From Akkermansia sp. (GTDB lineage: Bacteria > Verrucomicrobiota > Verrucomicrobiia > Verrucomicrobiales > Akkermansiaceae), in NCBI GenBank assembly GCA_030536145.1, contig JAUNQN010000009.1, positions 1-64,000 on the forward strand: a stretch of DNA of 64,000 nucleotides, in the 5' to 3' direction. The notes below the pieces were generated by a model. The model saw nothing but the letters and a program-made list of their open reading frames with translations, made no database searches and was not told the origin of the DNA. Of this stretch, positions 35,255 to 44,072 are shown piece by piece (position 1 is the first letter of the stretch; each line of letters starts with the position of its first letter). The position numbers and the translations under genes are program-made.

Positions 35255-38200
35255 TCAGATATCCCAGGCATCCAGCCACTTGAAGGCCACCACGCGCATC
35301 TTGCGGCCCAGGCGGCGGTTCACTTCCGTCAGCCCCTTGTCGCGGGTGCCGTCGGACTTGTACTCCGCCACGGAGGGCGCGTTCACCGGGCTCACGTAGT
35401 CGATGGTGCGCTGCACGGTGGCCTCGCACCAGGCCTGGGCCAGGACGCGCTTGTCTGCGGCGCGCACGCAGCCGTAGGCACGCACGGTAAAGGTATCGTC
35501 TCTCACGGTCAGGATGTTGCCCAGGGAGGCCAGCACATCTGACTGGATGAGGTAGCCGGGGGCAGCGGTGTGCATGGAGCCCTCGTCCGCCTTGGGGAAC
35601 TTGAAGAGCTTGCCGGCATCCGGGGAGCTCAGCATCACCTCGTTGAATTCGGCGTTGATATCCGTGGCATCGATGGCGGCCTGCAGGGCGCCCTTCAGGG
35701 CTTCCTCGCCGCCCTCGCTGTCCAGGCGACGGTTGATGAAGTCCGACATGCTCAGGAAGGGGCCGCGCTTGCGGACCTGCTTCACCATCTCCTCCGCCAG
35801 GCGGGCGATAGAGCTCTCGTCCAGCTTGCGGACCTCCCCCCAGGCGGAGGCCATGGAGTTGCTCATCTTGCGGAGCTGGGAGGAACCTTCCATCACGCTG
35901 TAGCCGCCCAGGGAATCCAGGCTCTTATCCGTGGTGGAGGCCATGAAGCGGGAGAAGAGCACCTCGTCGTCGCTCTTGCCGGGCTCCACCAGGGCCAGCT
36001 TGCCGTCCTTCAGGCAGACCAGCTTGCGCTTGGCCAGGCCCTGCAGGGTGGCGGTCCAGGCGGGAACGGAGACGGAGTTCACGTTGAAACCGCCGTCAAT
36101 CATCAGATACTCGGCAATGTACTTCCAGCCGTCGCCGCCCATGAGACGGGCGATAACCTGCTGGTCACGGTAGGGGGTGTTCGTCTTCTTGTAGCGTGCC
36201 ACGGGCAGCTGCTCCGTGTTGGACATGAACTTGGCGAGGGTGTCCTCTGCCTTGACCTTGTTGCTGCTGCTCGGCATATCGGAGACGGAGGAGCAGAACC
36301 AGGAGTCCCACAGGTTGTCGTTGATCAGCAGGGCGTGGTCAAAGAAATCACCGAAGATGTGGGTGTTGCCGGTCACGCCGCTGGCCATCTCCTTCTGCTC
36401 AAAGTAGGCGTACACGTCACCTGCGGGGATGCAGGGATCCGCAAAGGAGTTGCCGATGCCCACGCCGGGCACGCCGGCCTGGTACTGCATGCGGCGCAGC
36501 TGGGCCACACCCACCTTGTCATTGCCGCTGGCCTTGTACCAGCCGGGCTGCAGGCGCATACCGGCAAAACCAGCCAGGGAGAACGGGGGATGCACAGGCA
36601 GCTCCAGCACGGAGGCGTAGGATACCTGTTCGCCGTCGGAGGTAATGCCCAGCAGGCCGTTGTTGCCCACGTTGTCCAGCGGGGAGGCGCTCATGCCACC
36701 GCTGGTGGAAAGCATGGCCAGCTGGTAGGGGTGGTAGCGGCGGGTCTGGTCATCCGGCTCCAGCAGAGCGGAACCCCAGAAGGCGGGGCTGGAATGCTGC
36801 CAGATCTTGGTGCGGAAATCCTTCTCGGGATAGATGCGGGTATCCACATTCGTGTTGGAGGACTTGGCCACCACACCCAGGGCCGTCACAAAGTACGGCA
36901 TCTTGGGGTCGTTCATGAACTCGCCGAAGGTATCGAGCTCACTGATGGGAATGGAAACGCAGTGGCGGGGATTTGCCACATTGATAGCCTTGTCGTTGAA
37001 TTCCTCCCGGCGACCATCCTCCGGGGAAATCCAGTCCAGCAGCATACGCTGGGGAGACATGCCGGCCTTGTCGTCCAGGGCAGCCTCGTCCGTCGCGGGA
37101 ACATTGTTGGACTCGGACATGCCGCCGTAACCGGAAACCACGGTGAAGGCCTGGGCATGGCCGGGAGCAAGTTTCCAGCCGTGCGGGTCCACATAGTTGC
37201 CGCTGTAGTCCCTGGCACCGGGTTCATAGGTATCCAGACCGATGCCCAGCTGGAAGCAATAGCGGCCGGGGCGTGAGCCGTCCGCCGTACGCAGGGAATT
37301 GAACGGCAGGTAGTTGCCGGCACCCATGCGGTAGCCGGAGATGGCATTGACATGGCAGCCAACGGACCAGGGGTTGCAGTGTACCATGTCCTTCTTGTCG
37401 TCCGTACGGGCAGCAGAGGGAGAGAAGAAGAGAATCTCACCGGGCTGGAAGACGATTTCACCGTTGCCGCCACCCTCTGCCTGAAAATAGTCACCACCAT
37501 CCACACCGAAGGTATCACCCTTCAGCACGGCGTAGTTGTATTCCTGGTTGTGGAATTCATCCCAGAAGTCGGAAACAATCTGGCCGGCATGCTTGCGGAG
37601 CCAAATCTGGCGGAAAGGCACGGAGAAAGCCCAGAGCTTCTTGCCGGAGACTCGCATGGGCACGTTGTAGGGGTTCCACCACAGCACCAGCGGGGCGTAA
37701 GACACGAAAGCGCCATGGGGCGTACCCTGGGTCCAGTATTCCCTTGTGCCCCCGTAGAAATACATCATGGTGTAGATGGCTCCACCGGAAGTTGCCTGCG
37801 TGTGGGGGTCGTTCGGGTCTAGGGGAGACACGGCCATGGCGTAGCTGCTCACAAAGGCAAGCATGACCGGGGTACGGGCATAGCCGGAGGCGGTGGAGGT
37901 GCCGGAATCCAGCAGGGAGCGGCTGTCAAAGTAGGACTTGCGGCCGTTGGTATCCGGGGACGGCAGGGAAGCACCGGTATCATCCGTGGCGCTGCCGCTC
38001 ATGCGGGTGAAGAGGTTGCCGTTCAGGGAGCCCTGCAGGCGGGCGGCAAATGCGTCGTCCGTCTTGGAACCGTCCGGCCAGCAGTTGTAGTAGGCGTACA
38101 GGTTCTGCCATGAGCCGATGGGCATGGCATCCTCCGTACCCTTGGGCACGTCCTCGCCCTCTGCAATGGGACAGTCCTGGCTGCTGCGGCAGGCGTACTC

Positions 38201-39178
38201 GGTATCTGTCAGGGTCTTCTTGTTGAAGAGCAGGCAGAGGTCCTGCTTCAGGCCGCCGGTGCGGGCATTCGTGGGCAGGGAGTATGAGCTGACCGTGGCA
38301 TCAAAGAAGTACGGCATACCGGCGGGCTTGGTGGTGCCGGCCAGCAGGGGGAGGGAGGGCATGGTGAGCACGCGCTCCGGGCGGTCCGCCTGCTCCGGCA
38401 GGAAGTTCAGCTCGGAATCCGCGGCAAACTTGGCAGAAGGGGTGTTCCAGGTGCGGTGCAGCACCTCCACGGGGTCGCTGGTCTTCTCCGGCTCCTTCAG
38501 GCCCACCTTGGCCTTCTGGTTCTCACCGCACACCCACCAGGCATACAAGCCAGTATTGGGGTCATGCTTGCTCAGGGCCGGCATGGGAATCATGTCCGCA
38601 TACACGTACTCCGAGGGGGAGACGCGGTTGCCCAGCGTGCCCTCTCCCACCAGGCAGATGCGCTTGCCGGGCTTGCGGGCGCTCAGCTGGGAGGCGGCGT
38701 TGATGGAGCGGGTGTCTTCCGGCTCGTTGGAGGAAATGAGCCAGCGGCGGAACATGCTGCTGCGGTGGTTGGAATAGGTGGACTGTATCCTGCCCTTGCC
38801 GGAAAGGCTCTTGCCGTATATGGGGCCGTCAAAACTGTTCCACACGCCCAGCAGGTGGCTGCCGGGGGCGGAGCCCTCCTCCGAGAGGATGGCGGAGCTG
38901 GCAGAGACACGCTGGTCCGGGCCGAGTTCAATCTGGAGCTGGGCCACGGCGGCATCCAGCCCCACCAGGGCCTGCTGGCGCGCCTGCGCCTGCAGCACCT
39001 CCTGCATGGAGACACGGTTCTGGGATGCGGTCATGGCCAGGATGCCTACCGACAACAGGGCCAGAAGCATCATCAGGGTCAGGGTCGCAATCAGGGCAAA
39101 GCCCTTGCATTTTCTGGCCTTGGGTTTGGAGGAAAGCTTTTTCTTGAGACGCGCGTACGCAATACTATTGTAACGCAT
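35255..39178 (-). CDS. Giant PilX/GspK-like prepilin protein, Verru_Chthon cassette A type (copy 2)
   Basis: A 1307-residue tandem paralogue of the preceding gene, with the same prepilin-like start (KARKCKGFALIATLTLM; LMMLLALLSVGILAMTASQNR). The N-terminal third and C-terminal third are almost identical to copy 1, while about residues 395-690 differ in sequence and length (net 29 residues longer here), including SGGAIYTMMYFYGGTREYW and DEFHNQEYNYAVLKG, absent from copy 1. The two could form one cell-surface or pilus-tip complex or be alternative versions of one component. The promoter at 39188-39215 is its own, so each copy seems separately transcribed. Confidence 0.8.
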   Translation of the reverse strand: MRYNSIAYARLKKKLSSKPKARKCKGFALIATLTLMMLLALLSVGILAMTASQNRVSMQEVLQAQARQQALVGLDAAVAQLQIELGPDQRVSASSAILSEEGSAPGSHLLGVWNSFDGPIYGKSLSGKGRIQSTYSNHRSSMFRRWLISSNEPEDTRSINAASQLSARKPGKRICLVGEGTLGNRVSPSEYVYADMIPMPALSKHDPNTGLYAWWVCGENQKAKVGLKEPEKTSDPVEVLHRTWNTPSAKFAADSELNFLPEQADRPERVLTMPSLPLLAGTTKPAGMPYFFDATVSSYSLPTNARTGGLKQDLCLLFNKKTLTDTEYACRSSQDCPIAEGEDVPKGTEDAMPIGSWQNLYAYYNCWPDGSKTDDAFAARLQGSLNGNLFTRMSGSATDDTGASLPSPDTNGRKSYFDSRSLLDSGTSTASGYARTPVMLAFVSSYAMAVSPLDPNDPHTQATSGGAIYTMMYFYGGTREYWTQGTPHGAFVSYAPLVLWWNPYNVPMRVSGKKLWAFSVPFRQIWLRKHAGQIVSDFWDEFHNQEYNYAVLKGDTFGVDGGDYFQAEGGGNGEIVFQPGEILFFSPSAARTDDKKDMVHCNPWSVGCHVNAISGYRMGAGNYLPFNSLRTADGSRPGRYCFQLGIGLDTYEPGARDYSGNYVDPHGWKLAPGHAQAFTVVSGYGGMSESNNVPATDEAALDDKAGMSPQRMLLDWISPEDGRREEFNDKAINVANPRHCVSIPISELDTFGEFMNDPKMPYFVTALGVVAKSSNTNVDTRIYPEKDFRTKIWQHSSPAFWGSALLEPDDQTRRYHPYQLAMLSTSGGMSASPLDNVGNNGLLGITSDGEQVSYASVLELPVHPPFSLAGFAGMRLQPGWYKASGNDKVGVAQLRRMQYQAGVPGVGIGNSFADPCIPAGDVYAYFEQKEMASGVTGNTHIFGDFFDHALLINDNLWDSWFCSSVSDMPSSSNKVKAEDTLAKFMSNTEQLPVARYKKTNTPYRDQQVIARLMGGDGWKYIAEYLMIDGGFNVNSVSVPAWTATLQGLAKRKLVCLKDGKLALVEPGKSDDEVLFSRFMASTTDKSLDSLGGYSVMEGSSQLRKMSNSMASAWGEVRKLDESSIARLAEEMVKQVRKRGPFLSMSDFINRRLDSEGGEEALKGALQAAIDATDINAEFNEVMLSSPDAGKLFKFPKADEGSMHTAAPGYLIQSDVLASLGNILTVRDDTFTVRAYGCVRAADKRVLAQAWCEATVQRTIDYVSPVNAPSVAEYKSDGTRDKGLTEVNRRLGRKMRVVAFKWLDAWDI

Positions 39179-39187
39179 GGTTCCTAA

Positions 39188-39215
39188 AATATATCAACTT
39201 CCCCGCAGGAGTCAA
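39188..39215 (-). promoter_or_regulatory. Promoter of prepilin-like copy 2, predicted leaderless
   Basis: Minus strand: -35 TTGACT (39215-39210), 16-nt spacer, -10 TATATT (39193-39188), 9 nt to the ATG. Confidence 0.6.
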
Positions 39216-39280
39216 GGCAGAAAGGGCAAATCCAACAAAAAATAATCGGCACCGCAGCGGGACATAGCCTAAAAACAAGG

Positions 39281-39309
39281 TTGAACCGCGGCGGCGCATG
39301 TGGTAGAAT
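39281..39309 (+). promoter_or_regulatory. pheA promoter, predicted leaderless
   Basis: -35 TTGAAC (39281-39286), 17-nt spacer, -10 TAGAAT (39304-39309), then ACGCGCGAG and the ATG at 39319. The stretch TAGAATACGCGCG is identical to that before the fumarase gene. Confidence 0.75.
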
Positions 39310-39318
39310 ACGCGCGAG

Positions 39319-40383
39319 ATGACATTGCCGGAACTCAGGGAAGAAATCGACCGCATTGATGCCGAACTGGTGGAGCTGCTGAAGCGGCGCGCCGCGTGCG
39401 TGCATGAGGTGGGGCAGATCAAGAAGGCGGAGAACGCTCCCATCTTTGTGCCGGAGAGGGAGAGCCTGCTGCTGGACAAGCTGATGAAGCTGAATGCGGG
39501 CGTGCTGCCGGAGAAGGGGCTGCTGAGCATCTGGCGGCAGATTGTGAGCTGCTCCTTCAGCCTGGAGGGCGACATGAAGGTGGGCTACCTGGGGCCGGAG
39601 GGCACCTGGAGCCACCAGGCCGCGCTCGGCCGCTTCGGGGACAGCGTTTCCCTGCTCCCCTACCCCAGCTTTGCGTACATCTTCTCCGCCGTGGAGCGCG
39701 GCGAGGTGGATTACGGCGTCATTCCCATCGAGAACAGCACGGACGGTTCCGTATCCCAGGCCATGGACAATTTTGCCCACACCACGCTGCGCATCTGCGC
39801 CCAGGTGGAGCAGGATGTACAGAACTGCCTGATGGCCAACATACCGGAGGGAGAAATCCGCACCGTCTACTCCCACCCGCAGGTGCTGGGGCAGTGCCGG
39901 GACTGGCTGCGCCGGGAGTTCCCGGATGCCATGCAGATACCCACGGCCTCCACCGCGGTGGCGGCGCAGATGGCGGTGGAGAACGCCGCAGAGGGAGCCG
40001 CCGCCCTGGGCTGCCCCGTAGCGGCAGAGCACACCGGGCTGCGCGTGCTGCGGCACAATATACAGGACAAGGCCGTGAACACCACGCGATTCGCCATCAT
40101 CGGCAACCAGAAGACGCAGCCCAGCGGGCGGGACCGCTCCACCATCTGTTTCACCGTGCCGCACGTGGCCGGCGGGCTGGTGGATGTGCTGCAGCATTTC
40201 AAGGCGCACGGCATCAATATCCTGAACCTGGATTCCCGCCCCACGCGGGACACGGCGTGGGAATACCTGTTCTATGTGGACGTGGAGGGGCATGAGGATG
40301 CGGAGCCGCTGGCTGCCTGCCTGGCAGAGCTGCGGGCGCAGTGCCCCATGTTCAAGGTGCTGGGCTCCTACCCAGAAAGCTGA
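39319..40383 (+). CDS. pheA: Bifunctional chorismate mutase/prephenate dehydratase (P-protein)
   Basis: A 354-residue P-protein of phenylalanine synthesis. Residues 1-85 are an AroQ-type chorismate mutase (LREEIDRIDAELVELLKRRA). Residues about 90-270 are the prephenate dehydratase: VGYLGPEGTWSHQAAL, VIPIENSTDGSVSQ, TASTAVAAQMA, and the catalytic NTTRFAIIG. Residues about 278-350 form the ACT regulatory domain, with LNLDSRPTRDTAWEYLFYVD in the Phe-binding region, so feedback inhibition by phenylalanine is expected. It heads a plus-strand operon with holB, yicC, gmk and two TMEM43-like genes. Confidence 0.96.
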   Translation: MTLPELREEIDRIDAELVELLKRRAACVHEVGQIKKAENAPIFVPERESLLLDKLMKLNAGVLPEKGLLSIWRQIVSCSFSLEGDMKVGYLGPEGTWSHQAALGRFGDSVSLLPYPSFAYIFSAVERGEVDYGVIPIENSTDGSVSQAMDNFAHTTLRICAQVEQDVQNCLMANIPEGEIRTVYSHPQVLGQCRDWLRREFPDAMQIPTASTAVAAQMAVENAAEGAAALGCPVAAEHTGLRVLRHNIQDKAVNTTRFAIIGNQKTQPSGRDRSTICFTVPHVAGGLVDVLQHFKAHGINILNLDSRPTRDTAWEYLFYVDVEGHEDAEPLAACLAELRAQCPMFKVLGSYPES

Positions 40384-40401
40384 TTTGCCGGAGGAAGCGC
40401 C

Positions 40402-41376
40402 ATGTCATTCACGTACGCCCAGGCAGAGAAACTGATGCTGCACGCCATACGCAGCGGGCGCATGCCGCATGCGGTGCTGCTTACCGGCACACCGGCGGCG
40501 GGCACGCACCGGCTGGTGCTCAGCCTGGCGCAGGAGCTGAACGGTGCGCGGGCGGAGAGCGTGGAAACCCTGCGCCACCCCATGTGCCGCGTGCTGCGCC
40601 CCGGCTCCAAGAGCCGCCGCATCCTGATAGAGGACATCCGCCGCGTGGAGCCCTTCCTTTCCCTGAAGGCGGAGGAGCAGGATACCAAGCTGGTGGTTAT
40701 CCTGGAGGCGGACCGCATGATGGAGGAGGCAGCCAACGCCTTCCTGAAAACACTGGAGGAGCCGCCGCCGCAAACCCTCATCATCATGGTCACGGAGCAG
40801 CCCAGCCGCCTGCTGGCCACCATCCTTTCCCGCTGCGTGCGCCTGAACATGCGCCCGGAGAGCAGCGCCCTGAACCTGAGCGAGGTGCAGCGCCTTTTCC
40901 TGCCCAGCCTGGCCGCCATCCTGCCCCAGATAGGCTCTGACGTGGCGGCACTGGCCCTGCGCGCGGATTTCCAGGCCCTGCTGGCCAAGCGCCGGGAAAG
41001 CATAGCGGATGCGCTGAACGCCGCCGTGAAGGCGGAGGCCAAGGCCATTGCCGCCGGAACGGATATCAAGGACTGGGAGGCGCGGCAGAAGGATGCCACG
41101 GCGGCGCTCATCGAGACGGAATACCTGGCGGAGCGGGAGCAGATGCTGGAGCTGCTCTCCCTGTGCTTTGGCCAGGCGGTGCTGGTGGCCAGCCATGCGC
41201 CGGATGTGCAGCCGCTCACCCCGGAGATAGTGCAGCTGGCGCAGACCCGCCCGGTGGAGGATATCCTGCGCCGCATGCGTGAGCTGGATGCCCTGCGCTC
41301 AGACCTGAACTTCAACGTGAACGAGGCGCTGGTGCTCGATGCCCGCCTCCTCGACATCATCGGTACCCCCTTATGA
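40402..41376 (+). CDS. holB: DNA polymerase III delta' subunit-like clamp-loader protein
   Basis: A 324-residue protein of the RFC/DnaX clamp-loader family: MPHAVLLTGTPAAGTHRLVL near the start, EDIRRVEPFLSLKAEEQDTK (the delta' helix), VVILEADRMMEEAANAFLKTLEEPPPQTL and PSRLLATILSRCVRL with the SRC sensor motif. The P-loop is degenerate (GTPAAGTH lacks the Lys-Thr/Ser pair), which is normal for non-ATPase delta', and the usual four-Cys zinc site is missing. It loads the sliding clamp in replication. The stop overlaps the yicC start by 4 bases (ATGA). Confidence 0.88.
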   Translation: MSFTYAQAEKLMLHAIRSGRMPHAVLLTGTPAAGTHRLVLSLAQELNGARAESVETLRHPMCRVLRPGSKSRRILIEDIRRVEPFLSLKAEEQDTKLVVILEADRMMEEAANAFLKTLEEPPPQTLIIMVTEQPSRLLATILSRCVRLNMRPESSALNLSEVQRLFLPSLAAILPQIGSDVAALALRADFQALLAKRRESIADALNAAVKAEAKAIAAGTDIKDWEARQKDATAALIETEYLAEREQMLELLSLCFGQAVLVASHAPDVQPLTPEIVQLAQTRPVEDILRRMRELDALRSDLNFNVNEALVLDARLLDIIGTPL

Positions 41377-42248
41377 ACAGCATGACCGGATTCGGAGCGG
41401 CAACCGCTCCCCTGGGCCACGCCGCCGTGCGCGTGGAAATCGGCGGCGTGAACCGCAAGCAGACTGAAGTGGCCGTGGCCCTGCCCCGCGCCTGGGCAGA
41501 GCTGGAAACCTCCGTGCGCGAGCAGGTGGCCGGCGCCGTCTCCCGCGGCCGCGTGAACGTGAGCATCTCCCTGGCCCGCCAGGCCGGGGCCTCCGCCGCC
41601 ATCGGCATCTGCCAGGAGCGGCTGGATGCCCTGCGCCAGGGCCTGGCCACCCTGCAGGATGCCCTCGGCAAGCCCATAGAGCCCACGCTGGATGCCCTGG
41701 TGCGCCTTGGCGTCATCGGTGAGCAGACGGAGGCGGACATCACCGCAGAAGAAGCCGCCCCCGCCGTGGCCGCCGCCGTGCAGGAGGCCCTGGCCGCATT
41801 CCTGGCCCTGCGCGCGCAGGAGGGAGCCAACATGAAGCAGGACCTGCTGGCCCGCATAGCCACCCTGCGCAGCTACCGCGGGCAGCTGGCGGAGCGCGCC
41901 GCAGGCGTGCCGCAGCGCTACCGGGAGAACCTGCTCAAGCGCCTGGAGGAGAGCGGCCTGCCCCTGCCGCTGGACGACGAGCGTCTGGTGAAGGAGATTG
42001 CCCTCTTTGCAGACCGCTGCGACGTATCCGAGGAGATGACGCGCCTGGTTTCCCACCTGGACCAGTTTGAGAAGATTTGCGCCAAGGACGAGCCCGTGGG
42101 CCGAACGCTGGATTTCATGTGCCAGGAAATATTCCGTGAGCTGAACACCACCGGCTCCAAGGCGAACGACGCCGGGCTGGCCCAGATTGTGGTCAACGCC
42201 AAGACGGAACTGGAAAAAGTGCGCGAACAGGTGCAGAACATCGAATAA
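41373..42248 (+). CDS. yicC: YicC-family endoribonuclease
   Basis: 291 residues, the normal length for this family of metal-dependent endoribonucleases/RNA-turnover proteins. The N-terminus MNSMTGFGAATAPLGHAAVR and EIGGVNRKQTEVAVALPRAW, and the C-terminal block EMTRLVSHLDQFEKICAKD followed by GRTLDFMCQEIFRELNTTGSKANDA (quoted in parts), are highly diagnostic. It overlaps holB by 4 bases and precedes gmk by 20, the common yicC-gmk pairing. Confidence 0.95.
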   Translation: MNSMTGFGAATAPLGHAAVRVEIGGVNRKQTEVAVALPRAWAELETSVREQVAGAVSRGRVNVSISLARQAGASAAIGICQERLDALRQGLATLQDALGKPIEPTLDALVRLGVIGEQTEADITAEEAAPAVAAAVQEALAAFLALRAQEGANMKQDLLARIATLRSYRGQLAERAAGVPQRYRENLLKRLEESGLPLPLDDERLVKEIALFADRCDVSEEMTRLVSHLDQFEKICAKDEPVGRTLDFMCQEIFRELNTTGSKANDAGLAQIVVNAKTELEKVREQVQNIE

Positions 42249-42268
42249 CCCCCACTCTATACACTATT

Positions 42269-42850
42269 ATGCTTGGAACACTGCTTATCGTCTCCGGCCC
42301 CTCCGGCTGCGGAAAGACCACCCTTTGCCGCCACGCGGAATCAGACGGCCTGACAGCCTACTCCATCTCCTGCACCACCCGCGCACCCCGCCCCGGGGAG
42401 CAGGACGGCGTGGACTACCATTTCCTGAGCCGCGAGGACTTTGACGCCAAGGTGGCCGCCGGGGAATTCCTGGAGCACGCCACCGTACACGGCAACTCAT
42501 ACGGCACCCTGCGCGCGGATATCGTGGCCCTGCTGGAGCAGGGCAAGAACGTGGTCATGGACATCGACGTGCAGGGCGCGGCCAGCATCCGCGCCTGCCA
42601 GGATTCCGTCATCCGCCGCGCGTATGCGGACGTGTACGTGTACCTGCCCTCCGCAGAGCTGGAGGCCCGCCTGCGCGGCCGCCAGACAGATGCGGAGGAG
42701 GTGATTCAGCTGCGCCTGAAAAACGCCGCAGAGGAAGATGCCCGCATGGGCGAGTACGCCCACGTTCTGCAATCCGCAGACCGGGAGCACGACTACGCCT
42801 GCTTCACCGCCCTGCTGAAGGCGCTGGGCATGCGCACGCAGCTCCGCTGA
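42269..42850 (+). CDS. gmk: Guanylate kinase
   Basis: Phosphorylates GMP to GDP with ATP in the cytoplasm. The 193-residue length is typical. The P-loop is SGPSGCGKTTL (about 8-18), followed by the GMP-binding SISCTTRAPRPGEQDGVDYHF and AGEFLEHATVHGNSYGT, then VVMDIDVQGAASIR. It is in an operon behind yicC; the next gene begins 22 bases on. Confidence 0.96.
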   Translation: MLGTLLIVSGPSGCGKTTLCRHAESDGLTAYSISCTTRAPRPGEQDGVDYHFLSREDFDAKVAAGEFLEHATVHGNSYGTLRADIVALLEQGKNVVMDIDVQGAASIRACQDSVIRRAYADVYVYLPSAELEARLRGRQTDAEEVIQLRLKNAAEEDARMGEYAHVLQSADREHDYACFTALLKALGMRTQLR

Positions 42851-42872
42851 TTCCCCCTGCCACCGCCGCCGT

Positions 42873-44072
42873 ATGGATGTCATCGGCAAGTCACGGCTCC
42901 CGCTCTGGGCAGATATCCTCCTGCTGCTCCTGCCGGGGCCTGTGATGATGCTTGCGACCCTGGGGCTCCTGGTCTTCGAGCCGCAGGATTCCGCGGATGC
43001 CATCATCAAGCGGCGGGAGCTGGATGCCAACCTGGTACACGGCAACTCCGTGCGCATCAACCCGGAGATGGAGGGCAAACCCGTGCTGCTCCACGGCACC
43101 GTGCATACGGCGGACACCCTGGAGGACACCGATTACGGAGTCTCCGCGCAAACCCTGCAGCTCTGCCGCCACGTGCAATACTACACCCCGGACGGGTGGG
43201 TCTGCGCCGACGAGCTGCCTAAAGACGCCCCGGAGCCTTGCATCACGGAGACTGAGATAGTCATCACCTCCCAAAACTGCATGTTCGATGCATACCGGCT
43301 GGACACGGACCTGCTGCTGCAAGAGGAGGATACAGAGGGAGACGACACCGATGAAGTCGACGATACTGCCGACGATGAAGCCGACACCGATGAAGCCGAC
43401 GAGGCCGGAGAGGATTACGTATACGTGCTGAGCGGCCGCAAGCAAGTGGAGCTGGCCGGGTACACCATTCCGCAGGGGCTGCGTGACCGTGCAGTAGTCA
43501 AGGACAACAGCCTGTACATAGGGCAACCCGGTTCCCAGCCGGATCCGGACAATCCCCGGCCGGGGGATGTGAGCCTCTCCTGGACCCTCGCCTGCGACTT
43601 GGACCGGTACAGCATCGGCATGTTCCAGGGAGACAGCCTGGTACCTTATGAATACCATGATTCAGAGGGGGAATTCTTCGGTCTGAAACCCTACTGGCCA
43701 CACAGGCCGGATGGCAGGGAAGCGTGGAAGGACGTGTGGTTCTGCCGCATTGCCGGCACGCTTTGCCTCATGGAAATCCTCTGCTGGTGCCTGCAGGTGG
43801 CGGCGCGCAGCCGCCGCGTGGCCGCCCGCCTGCCGCGGGTACACCTGCGCGCGCTCTCTTTCTTCATCAGCTGCTCCCTCTGCGCCATGAGCATCATCTG
43901 CGTCCGCCCCTCCCCGGAGCCCACGGAAACGGACCGCTGGCTGTTTGCCGCCCTGACGGCCACCCTGGGCTACATGGTCATGGAATACTACCGCGCCCAG
44001 GCCCGCCGCCGGGAGCAGCTGCAGGAATCCATTGACCGCATCAAGGATGAAGACCCAATCGACACACCATGA
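42873..44072 (+). CDS. TMEM43-family membrane protein (first of a pair)
   Basis: A 399-residue membrane protein with one N-terminal helix (ADILLLLLPGPVMMLATLGLLVF) and two or three C-terminal helices (about 290-370). The middle, outside region contains EGKPVLLHGTVHTADTLEDTDYG followed by LQLCRHVQYY, matching the TMEM43 pattern of V/I-x-G... then F/YG-V...L-R-x-V-E-x-Y, but the YQW core is degenerate. An acidic Asp/Glu/Thr repeat (about 150-185) is inserted. The function of bacterial TMEM43-like proteins is unknown. The stop overlaps the next family member by 4 bases (ATGA). Confidence 0.72.
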   Translation: MDVIGKSRLPLWADILLLLLPGPVMMLATLGLLVFEPQDSADAIIKRRELDANLVHGNSVRINPEMEGKPVLLHGTVHTADTLEDTDYGVSAQTLQLCRHVQYYTPDGWVCADELPKDAPEPCITETEIVITSQNCMFDAYRLDTDLLLQEEDTEGDDTDEVDDTADDEADTDEADEAGEDYVYVLSGRKQVELAGYTIPQGLRDRAVVKDNSLYIGQPGSQPDPDNPRPGDVSLSWTLACDLDRYSIGMFQGDSLVPYEYHDSEGEFFGLKPYWPHRPDGREAWKDVWFCRIAGTLCLMEILCWCLQVAARSRRVAARLPRVHLRALSFFISCSLCAMSIICVRPSPEPTETDRWLFAALTATLGYMVMEYYRAQARRREQLQESIDRIKDEDPIDTP

